From contig JAVTVX010000026.1 of assembly GCA_033439265.1 (NCBI GenBank), forward strand, positions 9,611,001 through 9,675,000: DNA of 64,000 nucleotides. Reading direction: 5' to 3'. Source of the DNA: Dillenia suffruticosa. Lineage: Eukaryota; Streptophyta; Magnoliopsida; Dilleniales; Dilleniaceae. Positions within the stretch are counted from its first letter, which is position 1; every line of letters starts with the position of its first letter. The position numbers and the translations under genes are program-made. The notes under the pieces are model-generated. The model saw only the letters and a program-made list of their open reading frames with translations, was not told the DNA's origin and did no database searches. Shown in pieces: positions 51,603 through 63,170 of the stretch.

Positions 51603-52037
51603 TGTTAGATTTAATTTATGCACAAGCAAAAGTATGATAGGTTTTTTTGGATTAATAAAAGGTTTAGGTTTTCGGGTATATCTTGGTGAATGAAACCGCA
51701 ATATCACGACACTGTAATCTTTAATCCGGTGATAAAATGACGTAAAAAATTCTCTACCCAGAATTTTTTTCTTAATCCCTCAATCAAAAAAAGTGTTTTT
51801 CTAAAAATTCAAAACTCTCATTTTTTTTAACCAATGGTGCTATACTTAAGAGATAATGATAATGTATGTTAAAAATATTGAGACATTAATTAGAGAGTTA
51901 GTATGGGAAAAATGAGGAGTAAATTAGGAAAGTTGGGATAATGGATTGACCACCCATTATTCTCTAACTTTAAATTTTAAATTCAAACAAAATTTTTTAT
52001 TGGGGTAAATGCCCCTACGTTGGCACTTTTACCTACA
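51603..52037 (-). repeat. 5' LTR of the antisense copia element (about 435 bp)
   Basis: On the minus strand it runs from TGTAGGTAAAAGTGCCAACG to AAATCTAACA, so it has TGT..ACA ends. One end abuts the primer-binding site and the other interrupts RTE copy 3. The matching 3' LTR is not in the window in a form I recognise. Confidence 0.65.
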
Positions 52038-53760
52038 CATATAATAATACATATATTATTACGGTTTTATAAAATTTTCTTTTCAACTGTAATGATATTG
52101 TACAATTACAAAAAAACTCTAAAGTAACTTCTTCATTTCATCAAACTTGCTTAAATCCTATAATTCGTATCCCCATCAATGTTATCATTACTTTGAATGA
52201 TAGATCTAAAATATTTAAAATGTTCATTTTTTGGTACGTTTTGTCTCTTTAATTTAATTGTTTTATTATCATTCTCATGATTGCCATCTAATGTATATCT
52301 TATATACTCAATATAATTTTTTTTTAAATTTTAATATATCTCTCCATAATTCTAATTTAGCGTCAATATTCTCTCTAATTTCATCAATCAGCACTATATA
52401 ATTCGCAAAATACACACATCATAATAATTTATCTTGGATGCTATTTATTATTTCATACATCATTGTTACAAAAAGAATGAGATTTAATGCAAATGTTAGT
52501 GAAATCCAATGTTAATTGGGAATTTATTACTTAAATTTCGCAGGTTCTTACATTGTAAATAAATCTCTCATATTTATTTTTTATAAGATCAATATGTTTC
52601 AAGAAGATCATTTTCTGTGTCAATGCCTAACACAGCATGTCTCTGGGCACCTATCATATACATTTTTAAATCAATGAATACCATATGCAAGTCTTTTTTT
52701 GTATTCTAAACAAGTGAATAAATTTGATAATGGATCGTCCCGATATGAATTCAAATTGATTTTCAGACATATTTACTTGCAATTTTAATCTATACTCGAT
52801 CACTCTCTTTCAGAATTTTATAGTATGGTTAATAAATTTAATTCTCTTATTATTAGAACAATCTTCTATGTTACTTTTATAGTGATACAACTCTACTCTC
52901 CCTTCACATTTGGGACATTTTCTTAATTTGTTAAATTTTATTAAAAAATCTATTAATATTTTTTTCATTTTATCCAAACATTTCCACACCTCTTGTCATT
53001 GGATCACATAGTTTTATTATTTTTCATTTTCTTTAGAATCTCTCTTACTTCATAGGAATGAATTTTGCATTTAAAATTCATATTAATTTCCTATACAGGT
53101 ATCGTGATATCGTCAATATTTTTTGTATTCTCAATATTAAAGAGATTATTAAAAAAATTTCTCAAACGCTTTTTTATTATCTCATTTTTTACAAGAATAC
53201 TATTAGTCTCATTCTTAATAAATCTAATACCATTTATATCTTTTTCCTTCCTATCCATCAATTTGAGAATTCTATAATTTTTTTTTTCATTCTCAACATC
53301 AAATCAAATATTGTGACAAACTGTAAAATTGTACATTCACCTCATTCCTACTACTAAAACCAAAGTTTTCATCTATGACTTAAAATTTCTCATTATTTTC
53401 ACCTATTTTCCCATTTAAATATTTTTTAATAAATAATTTCTCCCAATTAGGTATGTCTTGTATAAATTTATTTAAAATTTTCCAAATTTGTTATTTACTA
53501 TTTGCATATACTATTTAAAGTGTATAAACACTAACTATATTAATTATCTTTTCTCCATTAATAATTTTAACAAGCAAAATTCAATCTCCCATTTTTTTTT
53601 CATTACATTCTCTTATAAGTTCTTATGAATAATTATTTTTACCTTATTTTTAGTTCTATCTTTACTTGTATATCAAAACTTATGATTGTAAGACTATACT
53701 TCTCTAACATTCTTCCCCATCACTTCTTTCTCTTTTAATTTACTGGTTAATGTCCTATGT
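52038..53760 (-). mobile_element. RTE LINE (copy 3, proximal part), antisense
   Basis: The reverse complement starts with the C-terminal endonuclease region (YTSKDRTKNKV.., GEKIINIVSVYTL near 53530-53580). It continues through the pre-RT block (KLMDRKEKDINGIRFIKNE) and decayed RT (NQFEFISGRSIIKFIHL), and ends with the RYF-SIIQSNDNIDGD block at 52150-52200 and the ACTATTATATG position of copy 1 at 52038. Heavily mutated. The continuation towards the RTE 3' end is probably 45887-46224. Confidence 0.82.
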
Positions 53761-53925
53761 CCTAAGTGATTAGAAGGATCCTATGTTCTATGTGAGCAAA
53801 TGAATATTATTTTTGTGTACTAGTTTTTTTACCCATATTTGTCCATAGAAATACAAGAATTCTTATCTACTTGACATCACATCTAAGTAGCAATGTGATG
53901 CGTTATTTGGAATTCGAACTTGAGT

Positions 53926-53953
53926 TTTCTCGGCCTTTTGGCTAAGATCAAGT
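53926..53953 (+). pseudogene. 3'-truncated U2 snRNA fragment, copy 2
   Basis: 28 nt identical to U2 snRNA stem-loop I and its flank (TTTCTCGGCCTTTTGGC, then TAAGATCAAGT). It ends at the same U2 position as copy 1 at 39374. Neither the Sm site nor the 3' loops follow. No convincing flanking direct repeat was seen. Confidence 0.8.
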
Positions 53954-54700
53954 AAGAGTCGAATATCTTATTCACTTGGACAACAACAGAATTTAATAAA
54001 AATTTAATTATAGTATAAAATATAAATAGTTCTTATTTTTAAGATTACTTCTAAATTAATTCTAATTAAATAAATTTAAGCAACTATATGATCACTAGTA
54101 AAACAGTGATATATAATGGAAATAGCTTGAAAGTAATTTATTGTCATTCATATGATATCTGACATTATCACTTAAATGGTTTAACCTTAATTAGTTCGGA
54201 GATACTCAAAATAAAAATTATCGATATTTATAATTAAAAATTTTAGATAAAAATAGATTAATTAAATATTCTATCAAAAATTTAATTAATTAAAATTAAA
54301 AGCACGTGGGCGAATGAGGAATCAGCTCAGAGCTAACCAAATAAGTGCCTGTTTGGTAGGTTTTTTTTTTCAATTTATCTTCTCATTTTAAGGAGAAGTA
54401 AAAATTAATTATTTTAAAAAAAAGTTAAAAATTATTTGATTTTTTTATTTTTGAAATAAAGTAGTTAATTTTTTTTACTTGTTTTTATTCTTAAAGTAAA
54501 ATTAAAAGTTAAAAATTAATGAATATATTTGAAATTTTGTATCATTTAAATAAATATTTTAATAAAATAAAAATAATTAGTGAAAATATAAATAAAATAA
54601 AAAATATAAATTTTTGAAAAAATAGGAATATTAAAAGAGAGCAGAAGTAAAAACTTTTTTTTAGAAACTTTTATTTAAAAGTTATTTTTAAAATTTTTAT
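53954..54700. other. AT-rich spacer before the BPA1-like gene
   Basis: A/T-rich low-complexity DNA. No gene recognised. Confidence 0.5.
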
Positions 54701-54719
54701 TTATAAAAAAAAAGCTTTT

Positions 54720-55006
54720 TTAAGAGATTTTAAAATATTTCGTTTGATAGGATTTCTTTTCACAGGAAACCGTCTCACCAAAAGGCACCGATTCGCCCCA
54801 GCAGCACGGAGTGGAAGCAGCAGAATTGTACGGAAAAATAAAGAAAAAATGTTGATTGGATTAGACGTTGTCTCTGTGACAGAGAGAAGTCTAAAATTAA
54901 TCTGTACCACTCGGAGTGTATTAACCAAAAACAGCATCTTAGTGGGAGGGGCGCGAATTTCCCGCTCTCTTATACACCGACGTGCACATCCCACCCTGAC
55001 GGTTAC

Positions 55007-55046
<40 letters not shown>

Positions 55047-55094
55047 GATCCAGGTCGCTGGTCTGAGTTTTTTCGTCATCGGATAGAAGATAGG
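54720..55094 (+). promoter_or_regulatory. 5' region and (TC)n tract of the BPA1-like gene
   Basis: GC content rises sharply here. A (TC)17 tract at 55011-55044 lies 50 bp before the proposed start codon. The frame is open upstream to an ATG at 54744, but the upstream residues look like translated 5' UTR (poly-Ser/Leu from the TC repeat), so I use 55095 as the start. Confidence 0.5.
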
Positions 55095-58000
55095 ATGACC
55101 CATTGTTACGAACTTCCGGTTTCGGTAAGTAAAATCACACTTTGATTAATCTTATTTTTTGATTTAAAACCAAATGTGACTCATAGATTCATCCTGATTT
55201 TCTATGATGTGTTCTTGTTGTTTTTGTAATTTCATTGATCATTGAACTTTCATGGTTACTGCCGATTCTTGTTGATAGGCCTCAACTGTTGTAGGGTTTC
55301 AGTTTTTTAGGTGTTCTCCTGAGCAAACGTTTATGGTTTCTCACAATGATATCATGTTAGATAATCTTGGTGGTAATGTGATTAAATGCTCTAGAGCCTA
55401 AGGGTTTCAAATGGATAAATTTGTTAGTCATGCCAAAGACCATGTTCAATGGATAGAGATATCTGACAAGATCATCTTCATGAAAAAGTAAATTCAAAAT
55501 AGTTGGGTCTAGCCTTCAAACTGAAATTTATTGGGCACTAAGAGTAAATTGCATTTTTAAGCATGTGTAAATGGTCGAATGAGTTGAGTATTAAGATCAA
55601 AGGAGCCACTAAAAGGTGAAGCTTTTGTAACTTCAATGGTCCATTGATTTAATCCTATCATAATGAGCAGCCTTATAAACCCTCATCCACATGTTATGTT
55701 TTTCATTGGGATTTTTTTTTTTACCTTTAATAGAATGTACAGTACTAGGATATAAAACCAAGGAAGTAAAAAGGCAAAGTAAAACGAAAAGACTAACTTA
55801 CAATTACTCTCCATTTCTTATCCAATTCTTTTAAATTATAATTTTTATAAATTCTTGATGCATGAACCCATAAAAAAGTATTAAAAATAATTTTGGCCCA
55901 CAAAAGAGAAGGCTTAATGGACATCGTTAAAAATTCTATCATTTTGCTTTCTCCAAATACACCATGGGATGGCTAAAAGCATGTATTTTCACAACAATAG
56001 TGCATCTTTCTTCTCTCTGAAACCTCTGAATTTTGAACGGATGAAATCAAAAATTTTATTGGGGCATAGCCAAACATTGTCACATACAGCAAAAGTCAGT
56101 TCCACATTACTCTCGCAATAGAACAATGTAAATCAGTGATTTCTAGATTTAAAATTGGTTTGAAAAATGCATTAGAGGAGATAGGAGATAACTTTATAAG
56201 GTCTTCTCTTTTTAAAAAAATTATTGCTATCAATTTTGTTAATCACCATAGACCCAATAAAAACCTTTAACTTTGTTAGAAACCTTTGCCTTCTAAATAA
56301 AATTGTTCAATTGAAAAGGAGAATTTGAGGGTAAACTAGTTAGATGATGAATAAGAGAACTACAACTAAAAATCCCAAAAAAGTCAAGATGCAAATCACT
56401 AGTGTCAGAAGTTTGAGGAGAAGGTTTAGTACCCTGAAGGAGAGAAATCAAAAGACGAGCCTTAAGGAGAGAAATCAAAGATGAAAACTCAACTGCTTCT
56501 CGATTATTAAGATTCCTTAAAAAAAACAAAAGAAAATTTCAAGAAGGTGAATGACCCTCCCAAATATAGAAATCTTTAATAGGAGCACAATGAAGTTTGC
56601 ATAATTTATAAAGGCAAGGGGAAGAGCTGGATAATTGTAGGGAAAGATATATACTCCAATTAGTCTTCTCCTAGCAATAGGACATAATTATGTAATGGAC
56701 TTATGATGGGAGCAAATGCTATAGAAGTTTGTAGTTCTAGAGTTATAAAAGCTGTAAGAGGGGAGAGATGTTTGTGGCCTGAACTGGCAAAAATAATGGA
56801 TGACTACTGAGAACAAAGAACAATTTTGAAGAGACCAAGGATTGTGAGAAAAGGATTTCAAAGTGTAGAATATAACATGATCGCAAATGATTGAAAATTG
56901 ATTTTAAGACCAACAGAGTGCAGGAGAATAAGAAAATGGCAAATAAAATCTGACTATGCAAATGCCCCGTTCTCATAAATCTATTACCATAACCACCCCC
57001 ACTTTTTTTCACATCAAGGGGATATATTCATGAATACTGTAAGTTTACTGAGTTCTGCCATTTGGTATTGAGGTGACTTTGAACTTATGCATATGCAAAA
57101 AATGTGGAAAATAATTACAGTAAAATTGAATTAGATTCCTGGGAGAATAGAAACTCCAATCGAAGTTGATTTATTGATAGTTTGCGAACCACAACACGTA
57201 AAACTCCAACAACAATATTCTGAAAGACTATTGATAACAGAAAATTGAAAAAAAAAATGAATGAATACTGCAACCTTCTTGAAGATTCCCCACTAGTCCA
57301 TCAGTCATAATCATGAAAGTTTTGCTCACCTGAAAGTTTAGTACATGTTCAAGAAAGTCTAGTTCACATGGTTGGAGCATTAAAAGTAAGAGGTGAACTA
57401 AAAAGCATCATTTCCATGACAAGCTTGATTATTTTTTCTCCATATCATGTTCGTGCAAGTGGCATTAGGACCTTTGACCTTCATACAACATTCTCATCTT
57501 CTATACAATAGAATCTTCTCCTTCCACAGTATAGATTTATCAACCTTGACCTTATGTTACTTTCTGAGCTCGTGTTTCTTGAATTATAGGCTTGCAACAA
57601 GTGCTTTCAATCAGAGGTTTGCAACAAGTTAAAACAAAGCCAATTCACTTATCAACTTGAAAGCTACATGTTTTATGATCTGTAGCTTTGATATTATGAT
57701 GAAACACAGAATATATTCTCTGGAAATAGATTATGTTGGTGAAGAGTAGTGAGAGAAGAAAATCTGATCCCTTTTCTCCTCCTTCCTACTTTGGGAGTGA
57801 ACTTTGATGTATATTTGAAAGGGGAGATGGAGAGGGTATCCAAAATGTTATAAACAGAGAGTGTTTGCTTCTGCACTTGGTGTCTTTTGGAGCAGACCTA
57901 CCTCAAGCAATGTGATTTAAGAGAAACTACATCATCTGGTTAGTTGTAAGTAATCCCTAGCATTGTACCATATTCATAAACCCTGCAGTTACTTTCGTTT

Positions 58001-60342
58001 GGTTGCCCAGTTTTCTGATACTTTCTGGAGTTTGCTTGACGAAGGACTTTAAGTGCAATTCTTTTGTACAATGACCGATTCTCTTTTGGGGGCCTAGCCC
58101 CTATTTATCAAAATACATATGACTTTTTCATCCAAATCCATTTAATCTTTAATGGCCCAAACCTAAAAGACTACAAAAATTAAAATGATGGAAACAAAAT
58201 CCATAGCATTGAGCTGCAACATCTTTAGGTCCTTCTCCCGCATCACATTGTAAAATTTAACCTCTCCTATCTACAGCCTGCAATTCTCTTGTTGTATAGT
58301 CAATTGTTTGAGTGGCTACATAAATGCAGCAGTTGGTTTACTTGAGCAGGTGATTTCGCTGGGTTGAGTGAAACTAAGGTCTCTGATGTTTGATCTTAGT
58401 AGGAGCAAAATACAAGCTCTTATTCTTAAATTGCTTAGTTCTTCTATCTTGAATCTATACTGATTGCTTTGGGTTCATCATGCCTGTATAATTTGATCTA
58501 TGCATAAAATTCTCATAAGAATGCTTGAGCACATTCACATAATTATACCTGTTGGTTTGCATTTCTGTTCCATTCTATCATCTCTTCAGAACCATATTAT
58601 CATGTCATTTTCAGGTCCCAGTGGACCAGAATGCCCAAAGAATTGGAGTGGAATCACAGCCAACAAATGCATCAAAGTGGACAATTAATGTGTCAGATGT
58701 GAGGGAAATATATACTGGGATGGTGCTGAGTTTTATATTTAGAATAGGTTAAAGGTACTGCTGTTGTTAACTGGGTATAATAAATTTCTGCTAATTGATG
58801 CTCTTTTTCAGATGAGAACTATTAAAGTGAGCAACATATCATTAGCTGCATCTGAGAGGGACATCAAGGAGTTCTTCTCTTTTTCTGGTGACATTCAACA
58901 TGTAGAGATGCAAAGGTCAACCTTTTCTAAATAGCTTAGCAATTAGTTTCTGGGTCAATTGGTTATAAAGCAACATGGTTACTTTCTTTCAGGGAAAGTG
59001 AAATAACACAGTTAGCATATGTTACATTCAAGAACTTGCAGGGAGCAGACACGGCAATGCTACTCTCTGTATGGACTGCTAGCCTTCATATTATTTAAGG
59101 GAAAATATTATCAACTTTTTCTTCTGATATATGTAGTATTAGACAAAAGGTTGTAAATGGCCTTATTGTAACTGGCAACATGAAAATGGATAATGCTTAT
59201 ATAGATAATTCAAAGTTGAAAGTGAACATAATGCACTATATATGTGCATATACACCGAAATTGTTTAATTTAGAAAAGGAAATGAAACATGATCTGTAAC
59301 TATATCTTCTTTCTAGATTTTGTTCTTGTAATGTATTAGAGAAATTCCTCTACAAATCTTGAGCCTTGAGCATGAAATCACCTTTATCAATCTTGTTTTG
59401 ATCCTGAAGTTCTTTTATGTCAAGACATTTAAGTGGGCGTTGTCTGAAGGCATGCCTGGATATAAAATCTGATAAAACTTTTGAAACACTTCCTATTTGT
59501 TCAAAGTCTCATTTGGAGGAATTATGATGATCCCCAACTTGTTTCTCAAACCAGGGCGCCTTTATAGCTGATCTACCGATCAGTATTATGCCTGCTGTGA
59601 ATTACCGGCTGCCAGCCGATGCTCTTCCACTGACTCCGGTACATTCTTGTGCTGATTTTCTGAATATATGAATTGTGACTCTTTTTAACTGTACTATGAT
59701 TGGTAATTTTTCATAACGGATGACTTTTGATCCATAATCCTGAATTTAGCCTACCCCGCTTTTTAATTTTTCAATAGCTTGCGTCTCTACCGGTTTTTTA
59801 AGCAATAATGTAGATTTGTGGATTGGATTGCATTGGTTTAGATTTGTTGCATTTTATTCTGGGAAGAACTTGGAACTGAGAGAATCTGACTTCACAGCAA
59901 TAGTTGCATGTCCAACATTTACCTTTCTTTCCGGCTTACGCCACCACATTAGGATGTGCCAAGACCATATAACCTTTATATAGGCACACCAGGCCTAGAG
60001 CCTTCAAGAAATGGCATCAGAACCCACCCACCAGGCTTAGGCCACTACCTAGGATTTATTGTGGCTTGAAGGACTCAATGTAGAGGTACTGGGCTGGTTA
60101 CAAAGTCTCATCAGCTGATCAATCACAGAACAAATATTTGAATTTCTATTTGTCTTCCACATTTGTTGTTGCATTTGCTTGTTCAGCATGGCAATGAAAT
60201 GAGTCCATGAATAAACCTTATCCGAAGAAAGGAAAACTGATTAATTCCTGTTGTCCAAGTGTGGCCACACCATCTGTCTGCTCCATCTCCATGTTTTCTC
60301 GATATTTTATATGCATGTGTACGAGTTTTTTTCATGGAAGCA

Positions 60343-60398
<56 letters not shown>

Positions 60399-61235
60399 AC
60401 CTGGTGTAATCTAGAGGAAAGCTGCACGTGAATCAGTATATTCAAAGAGTTACTTTTCTTGCTATAAAATGCTTGCTCTGTCTGAAATACACAAAAGAAC
60501 TGATGATGTGAGATGGAGTATTGTTAGACCCTTTCACCTGATTGCCTTCTGTGTTATCTTATACCTATGTATCAGAATAATCTCCGACATTAAGTTGAGC
60601 AATTTCTCACAGTCCTTGCACTCTTTCTCTACTGTTTCTCCCTGAAGAATCATCAGAAAGTAGTTGCTGCCAACTCTGCTGTCCACAAGGCTGAGGATGC
60701 AGTGAGCTCAATGCTTGCTAGGGGTTATGTCTTGGGAAAGGATGCCCTTGGCAAGGCAAGAGCTTTTGATGAGCGACACAACTGGATATCAAATGCCTCT
60801 GCTACAGTTGCTTCCATAGATCACAAAGTTGGACTTAGCGAGAAACTAAACATGGGTGCATCTGCCATCAGTGAAAAGATTCGAGAGATGGATGAGTGGT
60901 TCCAAGTGTCTGAAAGGACGAAATCTGCATTTGCAGCTGCTCAACAAAAGGGAAGCCGTGCAGGATCAGCTATAATGAGCAATCATTATGTTTCTACTGG
61001 AGCTTCATGGGTCTCAAGTGCATGTGGTGCAGTCGCTAAGGCAGCTGGGGATGTTGGCCTTATGACCAGAGAAAAGGTCGAGAAGGCAGAGGAGGAAAGA
61101 AAGGAGGTCATTTACATGGAAAGAACAGGTATGGTTAGGGATTTTGCACAAATCCATCTTGATGACTCTGCAGCAGGGCGGCCGCCAATACTTCCTGTAA
61201 GTACTGCTGATGAACATAGGCTAGGGATTATATGA
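55095..61235 (+). CDS. RRM protein of the BPA1 (binding partner of ACD11) family
   Basis: Six coding exons: 55095-55124, 58615-58698, 58812-58915, 58993-59068, 59555-59638, 60648-61235 (stop included). All are in phase and give 321 residues. An RNA-recognition motif spans residues about 40-118: TIKVSNISLAASERDIKEFF (RNP2 region), SFSGDIQHVEMQ, QLAYVTFKNLQGADTAMLL (RNP1 degenerate), IADLPISI. The C-terminal half is Ala-rich and helical with the family signature VHKAEDAVSSMLARGYVLGK, SISEK-like repeats, SAFAAAQQK and VSTGASWVSSACGAVAKAAG, ending RLGII. In Arabidopsis, BPA1 and its paralogues bind the lipid-transfer cell-death regulator ACD11 and affect ROS and immunity (family knowledge). An extra donor-like CT|GTAAGT at 61198 could allow an alternative C-terminus. 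Intron 1 is 3.5 kb and carries an L1 fragment; intron 5 has a TC/AC microsatellite. No disruption was seen. Confidence 0.92.
55710..57010 (-). mobile_element. 5'-truncated L1 LINE 3' fragment, antisense in BPA1-like intron 1
   Basis: Minus-strand remains of an L1 ORF2 C-terminus: FFLRNLNNREAVEFSSLISL, a FGIFSCSSLIHHLTSLPSNS block and NFIWKAKVSNKV (zf-RVT entry), then LAIPWCIWRKQNDRIFNDV near 55940. A poly(A) tail is read as T11 at 55712-55722. Stops are present. The fragment is antisense to the host gene and its 5' boundary near 57010 is approximate. Confidence 0.78.
60345..60400 (+). repeat. Compound microsatellite (TC)15(AC)13
   Basis: Pure TC dinucleotides at 60345-60374 switch to AC at 60375-60400 in intron 5 of the BPA1-like gene. 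It is probably length-polymorphic. Confidence 0.95.
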
Positions 61236-62380
61236 TTTGTAAAGTCAAGTATGTTTCACTCGACATTTGGGGTTTTCATCACTGTTAATCTCTTAGGTAC
61301 ACAAGAATATGAAGTTTAGGGACATTACTTTGCACGTCTTTTGTAGTGGGTTTGTGCAGCAATTTGATTGTTTTGTTTTGTATAACTGGAAGTGATGTTT
61401 GATCTTAAACATGTGCTGGCAGAAATTTGTACCCTCCTACGCAGATGAAATGAGTATATTGTTGTGAATTTTCACCTGAGCTACCTGATCATTGATTTGC
61501 AAATATATATTTCTCCAAAGACGAGTTTATCCCTTACGGGTTCATTAATCACCAGTGAACTTCAGTTCATCTTCTGCTACTTAAAGAAGCAAATGTGAAA
61601 TTCAAATTCATTTTACAGAATCTTGCTTCAGGTCATATAACTGTGGAGATTCTGTAATGTGGATGGATACTCGTCCTACATGGCACAAGCGTTTTGGTAC
61701 AGTCATTGGCACAAACTGTGGCACCTTCCCCAAACAATGGTGCTGCTCACCAAAATTGGAACAAAACATAAGTCACGGGGCAAGTCTTTTTCGGTCTGAG
61801 TTCTTCTAGTTCCGATAAATATGGATACTCATTAGGTTGATGATTGTTAGACTGTTATCTAATAATCGTTGGATGATATGATCCGACCCATGGATATGGA
61901 TGCCCTTGGAATAGTGTACAAGCCTCTTTTGTCCCTAGGCCTGAAAAGAGGGTCGTCTTTTGCGAGTTATTTGTCCCACATCGCACAATGACTCATACCT
62001 GGGACCGCATCTGAGTAGTTTGTTGTTTGTTTTTTTGCCTTTCATTATCTTTGCAATCTTTTAAGGCACTTGTGCCCTATTGGCCTTTTTATCCCCTTTT
62101 TTTAAGAGAGTATGTTTTCCAAAAACAAAGACTAAACAGGCACCTGGCCACAAATTCTTGTCGATGTATAGATTCGTTGGAGGAGCCCTGATCATAATAA
62201 AACAGGGAATTTCCATCAACACGTTTGATTTAACTAGACATGTGCAGCTATTGCAGAATAAGAACTAAATAATGAAACCACACAAAAAACATTTTACGGG
62301 ACAGGTTCAACAAATTTATACTCCATACTAATGCAATATGGATGTGTCAATTTGTGTTTTGTTATGGCTACGATCCAATC
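61236..62380 (+). other. 3' UTR and downstream flank of the BPA1-like gene
   Basis: Non-coding sequence. No repeat family or RNA gene recognised. Confidence 0.5.
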
Positions 62381-62389
62381 CTAGCTATA

Positions 62390-63170
62390 GTTGGCGGAGT
62401 ATTTTGGATGGGCAGAAGGTGTTGAAGACAGAGGCGCTAGATGGGTTGCTGGAAATGGATCCTTAATCAAGATTTGGAAAGATAAATGGCTGCCACATCA
62501 ATTTGGTTTCCGATTTTGATCACCAGTTAAAGAGTTTGATGCTAAAGCGATGGCAGATACAATAATTGATTTTGATACACGAAATTGGAATCTGCCTATA
62601 ATTCAGTCTATCTTTTATCCCTTTGAAGGCGAACAGATTATGAAAATTCCTAGTTGGAGAAGGCCTTGCGATAGATTAATTTGGCTTTTTTACGGTGACG
62701 GTCTCTATTCCGTGAAAGAGTGGCCACCATGTGAACCTGGTGATGGAAAGGGAGCAAAGGAGCGGAGGGCAGCCGGTATTTCAGGTGATGCCAAGTCAGA
62801 AAGGTCGTGTTGAAGGGTCCTTGGAAGTTGTATATTCCTCCGAAAGTGAGAAATTTCATTCGGCGCATGAAACGAAGCCTTGCCAACAAGTGAGAACCTG
62901 GCCAAAATAGTAATGGTAGATGATCAGTCGTATGCTGGATGCAGGGCCGGATGGGAAAACTGCCATCCATGTTCTTAGAGACAGTGATTGGGCTAGAAGA
63001 GTACGGTTTACATTTCCTTTCTCTCAAATGCAATGGATGCAGATTCACTCTTTCAAAAGCTGGGTGATGGCTATACATCCTATTCTCGATTTGGGGCTTT
63101 GGAATTCAACAATTAGAAGGGGACATCTATCATCTGTTGAAGTACACCATCACTGTGGGAGCTGATTACT
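62390..63170 (+). mobile_element. L1 LINE ORF2 C-terminal fragment (zf-RVT region), sense
   Basis: Reads RWVAGNGSLIKIWKDKWLPH, then FDTRNWNLPIIQSIFYPFEG, EQIMKIPSWRRPCDRLIWLF and DGLYSVKE. After frame breaks it continues as KLYIPPKVRNFI and HVLRDSDWARRVRF, the standard order of the region preceding and including the zf-RVT domain of plant L1. Stops (near 62517 and 62812) and frameshifts inactivate it. It is a different L1 lineage from 22735-24165, judging by residue choice. Confidence 0.82.

Noticed and set aside
54744..55094. Upstream in-frame ATG as the true start of the BPA1-like protein
   Set aside because: It would add 117 residues including a poly-Ser/Leu run from the TC microsatellite. 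It looks like translated 5' UTR. RNA data could reverse this.
62550..62813. Host gene encoding an 87-residue protein
   Set aside because: The residues match the pre-zf-RVT region of plant L1 ORF2, with stops and frameshifts around, so it is a LINE fragment.
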